A program made the position numbers and the translations under genes. Shown piece by piece: positions 1 to 12,676 of a stretch of DNA of 64,000 nt; position 1 is the first letter of the stretch; every line of letters begins with the position of its first letter. Below the pieces are notes generated by a model. It did no database searches. It worked only from the letters and a program-made list of their open reading frames with translations, and was not told the DNA's origin. The stretch is taken from contig NW_006763144.1 in NCBI RefSeq assembly GCF_000264905.1, positions 62,001-126,000 on the forward strand. The letters run 5' to 3'. The DNA is from Stereum hirsutum FP-91666 SS1. Its lineage: Eukaryota; Basidiomycota; Agaricomycetes; Russulales; Stereaceae.

Positions 1-3000
1 CGATTAACGCGAGCTTCGCGCGTGTCCAAGCCACATTGAGCCTGCGCGCATCCTCGACAAAGCCCACATCGTTGTCCACATTAGAACGCACGGTCGAGAA
101 GATAATAATGTCGCTCTCGCGGCCTTGAAATGAGTCGATCGTGTAGCTATGCGTGTTGCTCGAGGAGAGTGCATCGCGTAAAGCCTTGGCTTGTTTGGTA
201 TATGGAGAGAGGGCAGTGATGTCCGGGTGCTCGAAGTCTACTCTCTCTTTCGGTCGCTCGCGATCTTTTCCTTTGGAGCTGGTAGCTGTATTATTGGGAG
301 ATGATATCGACTCTGGGGATGGCTTGGGGCTGGCGAGGAGCTTCACGGTGTGCTTGATGAGCTCAACCTGTCCTGTATTACCCTTCGACATTCCACCGTA
401 GTCTTCTTCTGCCGAACACGGGACGAATACGACCGGCACAACGACGTTTTCAGCTGTAGGCCAGGGAAATTGAGAGTTGAGAAGGGCGCGAAGCTTTGAT
501 CCGACATCGATTTCGCTGACTCCAGTCCTCAGTTCTCCGTTGTAGAACTCTGAGGAAGGAAAGCGGGCTATGGCTTCGGGGAAACGATACTGGACCTATT
601 TCAAGCAAGGTTCAGTAACTGAAATACGACTAGCGGAGATTACGGATGAGGATCTCGCGCAATTTCACGTACATCGAGCATGGTTCTACTTAGCCCTGGC
701 TGACTTTCTCCCGTGTACAGACGTTCAAATAATGAGACATCGTGCATAAGGGTACGGCCGAGAGGTCGAACCATAGGTCTCAATTGAACACTGATAGTAC
801 GACGAAGTTCCATATCAGTAATGACTTACTTCCCTCCTTGAATGGTAGAGATAGCTAAATACGTACTGATCTCCGACCAGAATCGCCTTCTTGCATCCTT
901 TCACCAAAGGAATTAAAGCGACGGACTCCGTGACCTGAGAGGCCTCGTCGATCAAGGCAATGTCGAAGTCTATGCCTCTTAGGACACCTAAACCTGCCCC
1001 AGCGCATGTGGTAAACACTATCGTCGCCTTCTTGATGAGCTTTTCCGCCTTATCACGGCGATTCGAGTTGCGATTGATTTCGCCGCCCACTCTGCTTTCC
1101 ACAGTGAAACTCTTTACGGACTTGTTGACTCTGGACGAATCGGTAGCAACGCGGAGAACCTGCTCTATGGGCACAATATGTTCTTCGTTCACGACCCTCT
1201 CGAAACGTTCGAGCACATTGTCGACGGCTGTATACACTGATCAATGAGATATGTAGCATATGAGGGAGATAAAATAAACGCAACCATTGTGTGTAGACGC
1301 CGTCATGAGGATTTTTCCACCGTCGTCAAGAGTTTGAACCAGTCGCTTCAGAATCTGCACGACCACTGTTGTCTTTCCAGTACCTATAGTACACTCGCAA
1401 CAGTCAGTGAGAACACATATAATTAGAGATACCTCGCGGTAAACTTACCGGGAGGGCCCCAAATAAGTGTGACTTGGGAGGTCCGGCTCGCCCGCACGGC
1501 AACTCGCTGGCTGTGGTTCAACTCATCTTGAATTTCTTCATCGGGATCCGATACATCTGCATGCGTTTCATCCACATTTCGAGACGCTTCCGAGAGTTCC
1601 TGCGAGGCTTCCTCGGTGAGCGAATCACCGGTTATAGCACGATGAAATCGACAACATTCTGCACTTTCTGTGGCGAGACGATGTATAGCGTCCATCTGGG
1701 CCTTGAACGTTGCTTTGAAAGAGATCATTCAGAGTGCGACTGTAGAACTGGACCGTGATGGTAAGCTCACCTATACTGCCTGCGTTGTATAAGTACCACT
1801 GAATTTGGAGAACTTCCGGAGGAGCTGTGTGCATCAACGAAATCCTTGCCTGTCCCGGACTCATTTCCAGCACCAATCCATCCAAAACGATAGGCGCTAC
1901 CCAGCCCCTCTCTGGCTTGGATCCAGCTCGCAGACGAACATGTGAATGCAGTTGGATGGCAGCGGGCGCATCGACACGGATATGAGCCAAGATCTCTGCC
2001 GGCTTATCCTCCACAGGACGAAGATCGACTAGTAGGGGCGCCTTAGACTGCCTCCTCGGGTGTCCCTCGTCGTCACAGGGACATTCGTCATTAGCCTCCT
2101 CCGCGCGATCGCATGAGACAGCTAACGAGTGTTTGTGGATATAGGTGCTAGCGGGAGACCGAGAATAGATGGGCTCCCTACATTCGTGGAGGGTGAGGAG
2201 GACCTCTTGTATCAGCTGTGGCGCACGAACGCACAAAGAAGCCAGCTGGAGAAGGTCTAGGTAATGTGTGATGGAGAGAGATGCAATGGACGACCTGATC
2301 CTCTCCAGCGCAGAAAGGGAAGCTATACCGACCACGTTGACAGAGCGAAGTATTTGTCTAACAATGAAGAGGGTATCGATAGAGGCCATATCTTCGTGCA
2401 GAAGGCCTTCCGACGGAACGAAGGATTTGAGAAGTGAGAAGACCAGCAATGGCTGGCGATCCATCCATTTCTCAAGGTAATGGCGGTTCAACGGCCTACG
2501 AGATAGGATGGTGTCGAAGGTCATGAAGAGAGCGTTCTCGGCGTGGTACTTCCAGGCGAGTTCAGCCACTTTATCGAGAACTTCGGGAAGAAGAGTCGAG
2601 AGATGTTCCCTCAGGCTGTCTAACGGCTTGTGGAATATCCTGCGTTGTTCGGCCGGAAGGGCAGTTAACTCCTCTTCGGTGATCTGGTTGAGGACATACG
2701 GAGACGGTCGCTGAGACGCGAACCGGCTGACGAACTCCTCGGTAGCCACACTGTACCATCTTGTTAGTGTCCTGGGCTCGACCAACCAGACTGTTAACTC
2801 ACTGTTCGAAACGAAGGTCGAACAATTGGTGAGCAACCCCGTCGCGATTTGAAACGACGTGAATTTCGATTGCTACAACCGGAGCTCGATTGAGGCGTCC
2901 AATTTGCTTCGCGAATGTGTGAAAAGTGACTATCAGCATAGCAAGGATCTCGCGAGTACATAAAGAACATACGCGTTGAACTGGTCCCGATATCTGCTGT

Positions 3001-6000
3001 AAAGCGATACTCGTCACAATCTCCTCGCCGGAGTTTGCTGGAGGGCGAGCGATAAATATGAATGTGTTGGCACGCTGGCGATTGAAGAGCTGCATGTTTC
3101 CATAGCCACAATACAAGCGGAAACCTTCGACGCAGGATTTATATGTTGGTATATGAGCGGCAGTCCCCTTCATGAATGCGGCCACGACGACATTTTCGCC
3201 GTTCACAGGCACGTCCTCGTCCCATGGGATGCTACCGCGCAAGAAGATAGCGACCGTGAAGCGACCGTCGAACTGCAACCAAGAATGAAGGCAGTTATCG
3301 TCCTGGTCTTATGAAGTATAGTATTTGGAGGACAACATGCCTTCATGATAACGAGCTTTCTAGTGTAGTCTTGCGCAGCACGTTGCATGTACTCGAAGAA
3401 AGCATAAAGACCGTTGACCCTGGAGGAATACAGGCGCTGAACTCTCAGAGGGCCACCCAGCTTCTTCTCTGTCAATTCGGAAGACGTGAGTATGTCGGAC
3501 CGCAGGAGACTGTTCCAGATGTACGGTTCCGCTGCCGGTATGAAGCCCATGGACATCGAGAGTTCTTGCTTTTCGTGTGCACCTAGAGCTCCAAAATTGA
3601 CTTGGGTCAAGAACGGGTGGAAGTCGATGTTATACTTTCGTGCGACACGACGGGCAAGTTCTACAAGGCGGTACTCCGAGAGGGTGGGTTCCTCAGTAGA
3701 GAGAAGGCGTCGAACAAGCGTCACGGCGCCCTCTCTGTCCAGATCAACCGTGGTAATATTGGTGGCGGCCGTTTGATCGATTCGTTCACTAAATGCTCTC
3801 GCCTCCTGTGAGAGGACGTCGAGTATGAAGTCTGGCCTGGATTCTGGTACTTCTGTCAATCGAGCGGGAATCGAAACGCGAGCGCCATCGACGGCTTGGG
3901 AGTAGAGTGCATTGAGCTCTTGACACTCTTTGCTGAGAGCACCGTCGGGCGGATATCGAGCCCACTTATTATGGTACTTTGCGGCTTTGGCCATTCCTGA
4001 GCTATGGTTCAACAATGAGAAAGTTGTAATTCATGATTGGAGAGACACTTACTTGTTGTAGGACGCAAAGTGCCTGGCAAGATCTTGACGAGTGATCTTA
4101 TTTTGAGTAAACTCTTTGTTGGGTGGATACGTATAAGACTGCGGAGGGTACTATTTAAGCATGATGGCACAGAGAGAGGCAGAATTCTGACCTCTGAGAT
4201 CTTCTTAGGCACCAATCGAGGATCCCAGCATACAAAGTACTCGTCACCTAAGAGCATGCTCAAATGAGTGAGATCCACGACTTGCGATTGATGGCAGCTA
4301 GGTGTCGACATACCGTCTAAGTCACCTCCAGAGCTCATAGAAGGGGCGGCTCTTTTACCAACTGAGGGGAATACGACACAGTCCACAAGGTGGGAGAGTT
4401 GAGGGTGATCGACAGCACGGAGCTTGAGGATGTCACCTTAGTGCCCGATAACCACAGAAATTTCAATTTTGTTCCGTGACATCGTGCATACCGCTTGCAA
4501 GACGTACCAGGGTGTAAGCAAGGGTTTCGTACGACAATCACGTCCAAATGGTTGATGGTTGAAGCGCCGGCTCTCGACACCGTGATGCGAACGTGGACTT
4601 GACCTTCCTTTAGAACCCCGAAAGGATCGCACACCCCGAACAAGCGACGAGACTTGCGAATCAGCATTCGCACTCGCTCCTTTGTAGCATCACCCTCCTT
4701 GTGAAAGGCCTGGATCTCGGCTGCCTGTGCCGAGCGAATCTGTTTCACGATGGTAGGGGAGTCCAACCCATCGAGGAGAACGCGCTCGGCAATGTCGTGC
4801 TTTCCCAAGGTAGAGAAAAGCTCAAAGGCATGGACAGGATCGGACGATGCTCTCTGGACCCAGTCAAAGTACTCCTGCTGTAAAGCCACAAAGTCGTCGT
4901 TCGTAACGCCAAGGCTCGAAAGCAGGATGGTGATTTCGTTGTTGAGACGGCCGAAGGTGTGGGGTTTTGAATAATCGACGATGGAGAAAATCATGTCGTC
5001 TGTAGCGGTAAATTTCTTCTGGCTCTTGCGGAACTCGGCCTGGTGGATCTTCGCCGCATCTAGCGGAGGATGCAGCATCTGGACGCCCTAACGTTTTACT
5101 CAGCACAATCCGCATTCTCTAGGAACTACGGACCAACCTTGTACCCACGATATCTAAGATATATGTAATTGTCAGCTGAAGTGAAGACGGCCCCGTAACG
5201 GTACAAGATGCGAACCTGATCTGGAAGACACAGGGTGTGTAGCGTCGTCTATTGTGCACAATTCCTTTCTTTTTGCTGATTTGAACGCTGATCGGGCCTC
5301 CGTTAGACAAGAATAAAGGCGGATATTCTGAAGCTAGGGTCATACCTGAGCCATCTTGAAATGAGGCCACAACCGTCCGAAAATACCTCGTCTCCAATCT
5401 TGAGGTCGTCGATATCGCCTGTGTACTGAGGGTCGAGCATATAATCCACTTCCGCGCCGGAGAAGAGTAAACCGATACGCTTTGCACCTGAAGACCTGTT
5501 ACATCAGTATTTCTCAGTGTGAAATAAAAGATTCGGAAGTCATCACACGTTTTGCGACGTTCATGATTTTCCCAAAGTCGCCCTTAGCGTACACGACCTG
5601 ATCCAGCTCTTCGTCCGAATTCGCTCGGCGTAGAAAGCAACCACCACTGCGCTGCGCTCAGTAAGGTCTCGTGAGTTAGAACACGAAAGCATTGAATAGC
5701 TCAGATGCGTACCAGCTGACTATTGCTATGTCCATAAAATCGATACTGGACACCATTCAGGAACAATCCAGCCTGGAAGAAACGTAACTTGTAGTCTGTC
5801 GCCACTGAAGGCCTCGTATCCGGAAAACGCAGTCCGCCAAACGATGCCAAGATAAGATCATTCGAATCATCATAATATACCATACGATTGCTAGGGAATT
5901 GTGCCATCTCAATGGTGATCTTTTCGTAAGAGAAGATGACGAGTTTTCCCATGGGTCTGGTACGAGATTGAGACTGGCGAGGCGTGAGGACATTATGAGG

Positions 6001-6072
6001 GACATTGGTGAAGACCCAGCTATCGTCTGAAACCGAGACACTCTCTCTGAGAGTGAACTTGTTCTGAACCAT
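1..6072 (-). CDS. RNA-dependent RNA polymerase fused to UPF1-like SF1 helicase (3' end beyond window)
   Basis: The reading frame runs from an ATG at 6072 to the left edge through many short introns. The first half is a eukaryotic cellular RdRP of the QDE-1/SAD-1/Rdp1 type: an N-terminal GHSNSQL motif, KRIGLLFSGAEVDY (about 5460), FQIRYRGYKGV (5230-5080, two introns), LFGVCDPFG (about 4640) and the catalytic SGGDLDGDEYF. The last is rebuilt by removing a 66-nt intron at 4248-4313. The second half is an SF1 helicase: GPPGTGKTT (split by an intron near 1392-1450), STHNAVDN, IDEASQ, VGDQVQLRP, YTIDSFQGRES and RRLNVAWTRAK, the last right at the window edge. The RdRP makes double-stranded RNA for silencing. 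In other fungi it works with a separate helicase (Hrr1 with Rdp1; SAD-3 with SAD-1), so the fusion fits that complex. Continuity of the two halves rests on uninterrupted same-strand exons with consistent splice sites, not on a transcript. The N-terminus is short for the family, so an upstream exon is possible. Confidence 0.88.
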
Positions 6073-6265
6073 GCTGGATGAAGAACAACGGACGGCACGC
6101 TAAGAGGACACTACGTGCGGGAGATGTTATGGCACTCCATAATTTGTGTGGCGTGGTGAGGGAGTGGAACAGACCGAGTTGGAACGCCCAATCCTGATAT
6201 GCCTTCAGCGTCAACAAGGACTATATCAGGCTATCTAGCGCTCAAAGAGCGAAAGCGAATTCAAC

Positions 6266-6954
6266 ATGGACTCACCAACACCATCCCATTCCGCGAGACT
6301 GATCACCGCCATATACCTCGTTGGCCCATCTTCCGCGGGTAAAACAACTCTGTGCAATGCATTAGCTAGAACCCTGGGACTTCCCAACGAGGTTCACATC
6401 TCAGAGGTGGCCCGAACAGTTATGCGTGAGCGCGGATTCACTCGAGATGATGTAGGGAAGCTGGAGATGCAGAAGGCAATCATGGAGGCGCAATTGAAGG
6501 AGGATAGGTCAGCGCGTCACTATGCGACTAAAACTAGGGAGGTTTGTGCAGGAATAGTTCTGAGTGATAGGTCAGTTACTGTTCCCTCCTTGAACGTGGA
6601 AAATGATTGTGTTCTGAGATATTATGGTGGCGATTGTGGTGGTACAGGTCAGGCATCGATCCACTCGTGTACGCGCTGTTGAAAAACGACGCGGCTGTGG
6701 CGGAGTCGCTCGCCACATCGCCCGATTTTCAGGCTGCACTACCTGACTATCGCAAATCTACCTTCATCTTGTTGCACGCAATACCAGATTGGATGGAAGA
6801 CGATGGGGTTCGAAGCGTGGATGATGGCTCAGACTGTTTCCATGTTTTCAAGCGCGTGTTATCCGAGCTGGACATCCAGTTTCAGGAGCTGGGCGAGAGT
6901 TGTCGATGGTTGGAAGAGAGGGTAGGGTTTGTTCGGAGGTGTGCACGCATGTGA
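6266..6954 (+). CDS. P-loop NTPase of the AAA_28 / NadR-like type
   Basis: Two exons, 6266-6570 and 6648-6954, give 203 residues. The 77-nt intron is supported because splicing restores DRSGIDPLVYA, a conserved Asp-Arg-Ser-x-x-Asp-Pro stretch of this ATPase family. Near the N-terminus GPSSAGKTT (about residues 20-28) is the Walker A loop. The family resembles the ATP-binding part of NadR and fungal AAA_28 proteins, which bind nucleotides; the substrate in fungi is usually unknown and I assign none. The gene is divergent from the RdRP-helicase gene, with 193 bp between the two start codons, so they share a promoter region. The length is normal for the family and the product looks soluble, with no signal or membrane segment. 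Confidence 0.85.
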
Positions 6955-7128
6955 TCATTTATGAGATGTATATCATGCTTCGGTGATATACACAGTACTA
7001 TTTAATCCCGCTCCGTAGATGCTTTTCAACCCATGGCATAATGAGATGTTTTGGGGCACCCAATGCTGTATGTGTCTACGCGTAATCTAGAGCGAAGGCC
7101 ATGCTACAGTCAAGTAAGAATATACTCT

Positions 7129-9595
7129 TTAAACCTTCTGTCTCCACGCAGGCTTCACGTTCTTCAACCACATCGTCAAGGCAAACGCCACGGACGCGGT
7201 CTGTCAAGCGCCACATCAACAAATCAGCACCTGGCACCACACAAGATATATAAACGACAGAGATGGAGAACGTACGGCGACGAGAACGACATGGACCAGT
7301 TGACCGCTGAGAAGGTTCTTGTCTACAGATAATGCAAAGAGTGTGGTGGAACCTACAGGACCGAAGGCCCGTGCGAGAGAGCCGCATGCGGTAGCCATGC
7401 CCTGGAGAAACAACGGAGTGTCCGTCAGTGCGCGATCGCAATATAAGTTTGATACGATTGCATGACGAAGAAAATAATCCTACATTCATGGCGCCAAGTG
7501 AATCTCTACTTGGAGCGCTGTTAGTGATCAAGACATTGTTACACACTACGATTTTATTGGCCAGCAAATCCGATCAGCCTTCATGAACCTTGCCTTGGGG
7601 TGGTGGCAAGATGTCGACGCACCGAGACCCATATTACTGATCGTCTTTGAGATGATCATTCCTCCGATTGCAGCCCATATAACAGCGGTTCCGAAAGGAT
7701 AGACGACGTGAGCCATGGGGAGCAACATGAATGAGAGGGGAAGGAAGAGCATGGCCATGCGGTAGGTCTTGACGGGGCCGAGATGTCTTTCGACCGGCTT
7801 CAGGAAACGGCATAATGGATGTCAGAGTTGCTCAAAGACGGTTTGATTTTCGACATACCGGGAACACTATCGTCTGTGAGAAGAGGGCAGCCATGCCGTT
7901 GATAGAGAGCAGTAGCTGTGGGAGACAATGAGGTGTGAGCGGGCTCAGGCTGGGCGAAATGATATAAGATTACTAACACCAATCTGTAACGAAGGAGTGT
8001 CTGGTGAATACGCTAATATCAAGAAGAGGATTGAGCGATATATACAAACCTGTCTTGGAGAAAAGCCTATTCCACCATGCTCGTACGTCGAATCTAAGGC
8101 ATCGTCAAGATCATCAACGCGTGCACGACTTACAAAAGGATGGACGTACAGCAAAAGAGCGGTATAATCGCCCTAACAATGGCATGTCAGTTTCTGTCAC
8201 GTCACTAGGGAAGCAGAACTGACTGGTAACACGAGTTAAGAAGGCCTAGGAAGAACCATGACAGGAGAACCTGAGCGATTTGTGGGTTGCGAATCAAGCT
8301 TAAAAAACTAGGTCTCTTCGGCTTGACTGGTTGTGCTTCACTATCGTCATTGACGTCAGCAAGTTGCCCAACCATCGTATCCGCATTGGAGGCGATAGAA
8401 TCGGCTTCTTCTGTCGTGGCGGTCTTGTGAGAGTGAGTGGGTAAAGTCTGGACGAACTATACAGTGAGTAGGACTGGTAAAAGAGCGTTTGGTGGTACGT
8501 ACTTCAGGAAGATACAACTGTGGGTAAATTGATGATAAGCAACGACACTGGTAAGCCTGAACTGAGCAGCGAAGCATACAAAACCGATGACAATAGCCAG
8601 CAGGTTAAAGGTTGAGCCCACAATACCTACCAAAGGGTCATGCATAAAGTGAGCGGAATCAATCTTCGAACCTATGGGTACTTACAAGGTAAGAAGTAAG
8701 GGTAGTTTTTCAGGAACTCAAATCCAAATATGGCCGGGAAACGTTCAGCGGGATGTGAGAAGTATCCGCCAATGAGAGGGCCAACTGTAGCACCGATGGC
8801 CCAGGTGGCGGGCAGAAATGCGAAGGCTCGTGCCTGATTAGTGTCGTCGGTGATTTCTGCCAGCATACTCTGCATCTTCCCGTGAGCACATGCAGAAATC
8901 CAGTGAAACGACAGTGAGGACGTACTTTGATTACCTAGACCGTAGGAGTGGCATCAGCGATTTGAGAAGGGCGGCAAGAAAGTGTATATCATACAGCGAC
9001 ATTTCCGTTCATCGCCCCTGCTATGCACCGTGCCAGCACCCTGTTAGTCGTTAGTATCTCGCTAGATGATGCTAAAGTTTGGAAGTAACCACACTCACAT
9101 AGAAGTAAAACTACGTGCAAGACCGAACGATGTGACTGATATCATTACCCCCGTGAGTCCAGTAAGAACAACAGTCTTCCGTCCGATCCGATCGCTAACC
9201 ATGCCCCAGAAGTAAACCGTGCAGAATTGGACAAAGGCGAAACAGCCTTCCACAACCTTCAGACCAGAATTGATCAGATGAAGAGAAGTTATAGTAATGA
9301 ACAGCTTACTCACTCCGGCATAGTATCCCACTTGACTGGGTGGGATCCCTGCAATCTCCTCCATCATCTTTTGTGACCCAGAATAAAAATCACTGTGACT
9401 GAAGAAAAAACACGCAATACGTTGACTTACTTTATTGACGAACGGGAATATGAGGGTATATGAGACCGGTTCAGTGACTCTCATTACCAGCAAAATAATG
9501 ATCTGCATGCGAGGCAGAGGTGTGACCGCCGGCCCCTTTTTAGGAAGTAGAGTCGACTGCTCGTCGAGCACAGATCTTGAACCATCGCGAGCCAT
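7129..9595 (-). CDS. MFS transporter, DHA1-like
   Basis: A multi-exon membrane transporter starting MARDGSRSVLDEQSTLLPKK at 9595 and ending LKNVKPAWRQKV at 7129. The first hydrophobic segment (MQIIILLVMRVTEPVSYTLI) is followed by GMVSDRIGRKTVV, the major facilitator motif A between helices 2 and 3. Then come ARCIAGAMNGNVAV and KSMLAEITDDTNQARAFAF, and a helix with GPLIGGYFSHP. This order is typical of basidiomycete multidrug- or peptide-like MFS proteins of the drug:H+ antiporter 1 group. The substrate cannot be told from sequence. The 3' half is cut into many small exons; the last one, ending near 7200, is recognised by SVAFALTMWLKNV in frame to a stop. I see no disabling change, but not every junction in the middle was resolved. 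Confidence 0.82.
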
Positions 9596-10284
9596 AGCTT
9601 GCTATCTACCGTCGGCGGTGACGATGTTGAGACTGCAGAGACGACCCGCAGTGATTCTCACCACAGAAAACGCCAAAGTAATCAAACAGAGAGAGCACAT
9701 CATTGTGCATCGCAGACTCTTTATACCCACAGAGCACTTGTCCACGAATGAGAGATAGCTGAGAACCTCGGAAGCGGAACGGAGCTGATGGCGAGCTCGA
9801 GCGCCACGGGGAAGTGTTCGAAAATTACATTTTGACCTAGATTGTTGTGATATGGTCTGAGCAGGTAGTACCATGTATTTCAGACTACTAGAGCTATGAG
9901 AGCAAAGTATAGACTGCCTCAATCGACCTGTGGCCCTGGGCCGAAGGAGTGGTGAAGGGAATAGGAAGGAGGGAATATTAATTTGAAATATATTTGAGTG
10001 GCACTGGCCATCTTATCTTATCTTTAATTACGCAATGGATTATCACGATATATTGTTTTATTGGCTTTTTTCAGTTCGTCTTCGCACCTTCATCATGATG
10101 ACGCCGTGCTCGAACTCTAGTATGATATTCCTTGCCCTTACATCCTCTACTGGCAGCTGGTTCCAACGACAACGAATTTAACTTGCAACTCTTCGTTGGA
10201 TACTCCGCTGAGCAGATCAGCCTAAGCATCGGTAGAGGACAAGGACGAAGACTTTCCAGGCGGGAAGCCTTGCTGGCACTTCGA
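9596..10284. other. Intergenic, upstream of the MFS gene
   Basis: About 690 bases between the start of the MFS gene (9595, minus) and the recognisable part of the F-box-like pseudogene. It holds A/T-rich DNA around 9970-10080 and open frames with no recognisable protein. The stretch 10085-10284 may be an unrecognisable 5' part of the pseudogene that follows. Confidence 0.4.
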
Positions 10285-10672
10285 CCACTCCATGGTTTAG
10301 TACAGCTCTCTTGCAACTTATGTCCGAATTTTATCATCTACGTCCCTGCTCTCGATCATACCCACTTTGGCTGAGATCACCGTCGAGCTCGCGGGTCAGA
10401 ATTTTGAGCTCTATATTGCCACTCGACGTCCTCGGGCGACTCGTGGGGAGAGCACACCGGTGGAGGACCTTGTCTTTGAATTAGTGAGCAATATTGCTCG
10501 ACTAACGAACACCCGGCAGGTACTGGGAACCGGTTTAAGAAGGTTACATTGTTGGTAGAGGATAAACCAAAAGAATGGCATGTGCCCCAAGCGTCGATGG
10601 ATGAGACGGTAAAAGCAGCGGACGAATAGTCGCCATGTGGATGGCAGAGTATGGCGAAGATAATCATGTAAC
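10285..10672 (+). pseudogene. Decayed copy of the F-box-like LPFDIRE family (3' half)
   Basis: Translating the plus strand gives pieces that align in order with the C-terminal half of the intact gene at 11007-11858. PTLAEITVELAGQ (about 10364-10402) matches PIVLDELIVEFVRQ. EDLVFELV (about 10465) matches YVFDLV. VEDKPKEWHVPQASMDETVK (about 10557-10616) matches VENVAKEWDVREESRENILK. CGWQSMAKIIM (10637-10669) matches YGWQSMESVMK. The copy is broken by a TAG codon near 10626, where the intact gene has Trp. It also has frame shifts, for example near 10330, where the DNA still resembles the SEFLVYGP codons but in another frame. No matching N-terminal LPFDIRE half was found. The tandem order suggests a duplication in which the upstream copy decayed. 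Confidence 0.75.
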
Positions 10673-11006
10673 TAATAGTATTAGTTGATGGAAGCGCTAG
10701 TATGACGCGCTGGGAAGGGAATATTTACTCCATTCATCCACTGTAAGTCGTAGATCATGATGCTCTTCAACGCTGTCCGAACTCACGTACATTCTAGTCA
10801 CTTATGCATATAGGTGTCGTTTCCCAACCATGTTCTGTCATGTGTGATGCGTGTGCTATGCGAAGTAACGTTGCCTCCTTGACGATCTCACCGTTGCGCT
10901 GCCATCAAGAAGTTAATAGAGTCTGATTCGCGCAGGTACATATAGACTCTATGCGACGAGCCTTGTGCTGTAAAACCCCAAGCATCAGCTTTCCCCACCA
11001 GTCAGT

Positions 11007-11858
11007 ATGACAAAGTCGAGCGAGCTGTCTTCACTTCGTTTCCTCGATTTCCCACTCGACGTTCGCGAGCGGATTTATGAAGCTCTTCTACACTCGACCG
11101 CCTCGCATCCAAGCGACCATGAATTAAGCAGCCTCCTTGCAAGCACCCAAACGGGCTTCTTTACCACCTTGCTCCCACCCACCACTACCACAAACCTTCT
11201 TCTCGCCAACCGTCAGCTCCATTCCGAGCTCCTTTCGACCATCGAACGCCATTCTCGTGCACGCAAAATCGTCTATACACTCCATCTCTTCGCATCCAAT
11301 GGCCGGATCTATCCTACATGGATATCTCTCCCCAGTCCACCACAATATATATCTCGCGTCCACGTCTACTTCCAGATGGATCCCAATGGCGAAGCGTGGC
11401 GGCAGAGTTTCTGGGCAGATGGTGGACCTGGAGCTTTGACAAGTGGCCTTTTGAAGATACTCTCCGAATTCCTCGTTTATGGGCCTGCACTTCGCCCCTA
11501 CGACTCTTCAAATCCTAAACCTATACACCCGCCCATTGTCCTTGACGAGCTTATCGTCGAGTTCGTGCGTCAGGATCCCGACTCAAGATTTCCCTCGCTC
11601 GAACTTCCGGTGATGTTGCGACAGGGAAGGAAGACGAGGGAGGAGGCTTATGTGTTTGATTTGGTGATGATTCTAACGCGGTCGGTGAAAAGTGGACAGC
11701 TATGGGGAAGGGTCAAGGAGGTCGGACTGGTGGTGGAGAATGTGGCGAAGGAATGGGACGTGCGTGAAGAGTCGAGAGAGAATATTTTGAAGACGGCGAG
11801 AAGATGGGCACCGTATGGATGGCAGAGTATGGAGAGTGTTATGAAGGGGGAACTGTAG
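11007..11858 (+). CDS. F-box-like protein, LPFDIRE family
   Basis: A single intronless frame of 283 residues. Near the N-terminus LRFLDFPLDVRERIYEALL resembles the F-box or F-box-like opening LPxEIRxxIY of fungal proteins, followed by NLLLANRQLHSELL (about residue 70), YPTWISLPSPPQYISRV, LSEFLVYGP and LWGRVKEVGL. The same landmarks occur in the same order in the two genes at 35964-36932 and 37492-38346 and in the pseudogene just upstream, so this is a local gene family. F-box proteins select targets for ubiquitin ligases, but no substrate-binding repeat is visible and the function is unknown. The start codon is the first ATG and lies 15 residues before the conserved block. Confidence 0.85.
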   Translation: MTKSSELSSLRFLDFPLDVRERIYEALLHSTASHPSDHELSSLLASTQTGFFTTLLPPTTTTNLLLANRQLHSELLSTIERHSRARKIVYTLHLFASNGRIYPTWISLPSPPQYISRVHVYFQMDPNGEAWRQSFWADGGPGALTSGLLKILSEFLVYGPALRPYDSSNPKPIHPPIVLDELIVEFVRQDPDSRFPSLELPVMLRQGRKTREEAYVFDLVMILTRSVKSGQLWGRVKEVGLVVENVAKEWDVREESRENILKTARRWAPYGWQSMESVMKGEL

Positions 11859-12676
11859 GATAATCACGCACTATATGTGGTCGTATAGAATTGCGCTCTC
11901 TGAGGTGCGCAACAATACCTGCCTTCGATCATTTATCAGCTTTCTAACAGCATGCCATCTTCCAGAACAGCACAGCAACACGCGTAAGTATGTTACATAC
12001 ATGGGAGCGACGCCGACAACCTGATGGCCATTTCGAGATGCCTAGTATCGAGTGAGTCGGACGCAGCGAGTAAGTAACGGTCGAGAGCGCGAAACTCAGG
12101 CTTGCGGATGCAGTCAAATTCCAAGGAATTCTGGGGAAGAGTGTCCTTATGACCGTAGTGAGCCCATTAGGACTTGTAGATCGTAGAGGTCTAGGATTGA
12201 AAAAAACAAAAAAATCGATCGCCGCAACGCCACAATGATTCAACAACTTGAAGGGCTTGTTCGACGGCAAACGCCGACAAGCCTTCTGCAGGAACCACGA
12301 CTTTCAGACAAACGACCACCCTCCTTTGACCCTCGTCTCCGGTCCCTGGCCAGACTCTCTAAGCTTGGACTGTTCTATGCATTACAAGCTTGGTATGAAT
12401 ACTGTTTAAGTTAGGCATTGTGGTCCACAGGCTTCCTCCAAATCTCGAGCCCAGGACTCTTCATGTCAATGTGCGAGTCGATGTCGACCACGAGTATCAA
12501 ACGCATCTTGAACAATCTCTCTATGTATATACATCAGGAATAAGTGAATGACAAGCACCTGTGCTATGAAACTACCTCCACACCTGACAGAACACTCCTC
12601 GTCAAAAGCCAGCGCAACGACGATAAACAAACAGGAGAGCGGAAGCAATATCGTACCCATTCTACACACAACCATT
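11859..12676. other. Intergenic, no gene seen
   Basis: About 820 bases between the F-box-like gene and the next minus-strand gene. Short open frames on both strands have no recognisable content. An A-rich run (about 12197-12214) is the only notable composition. Confidence 0.5.
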
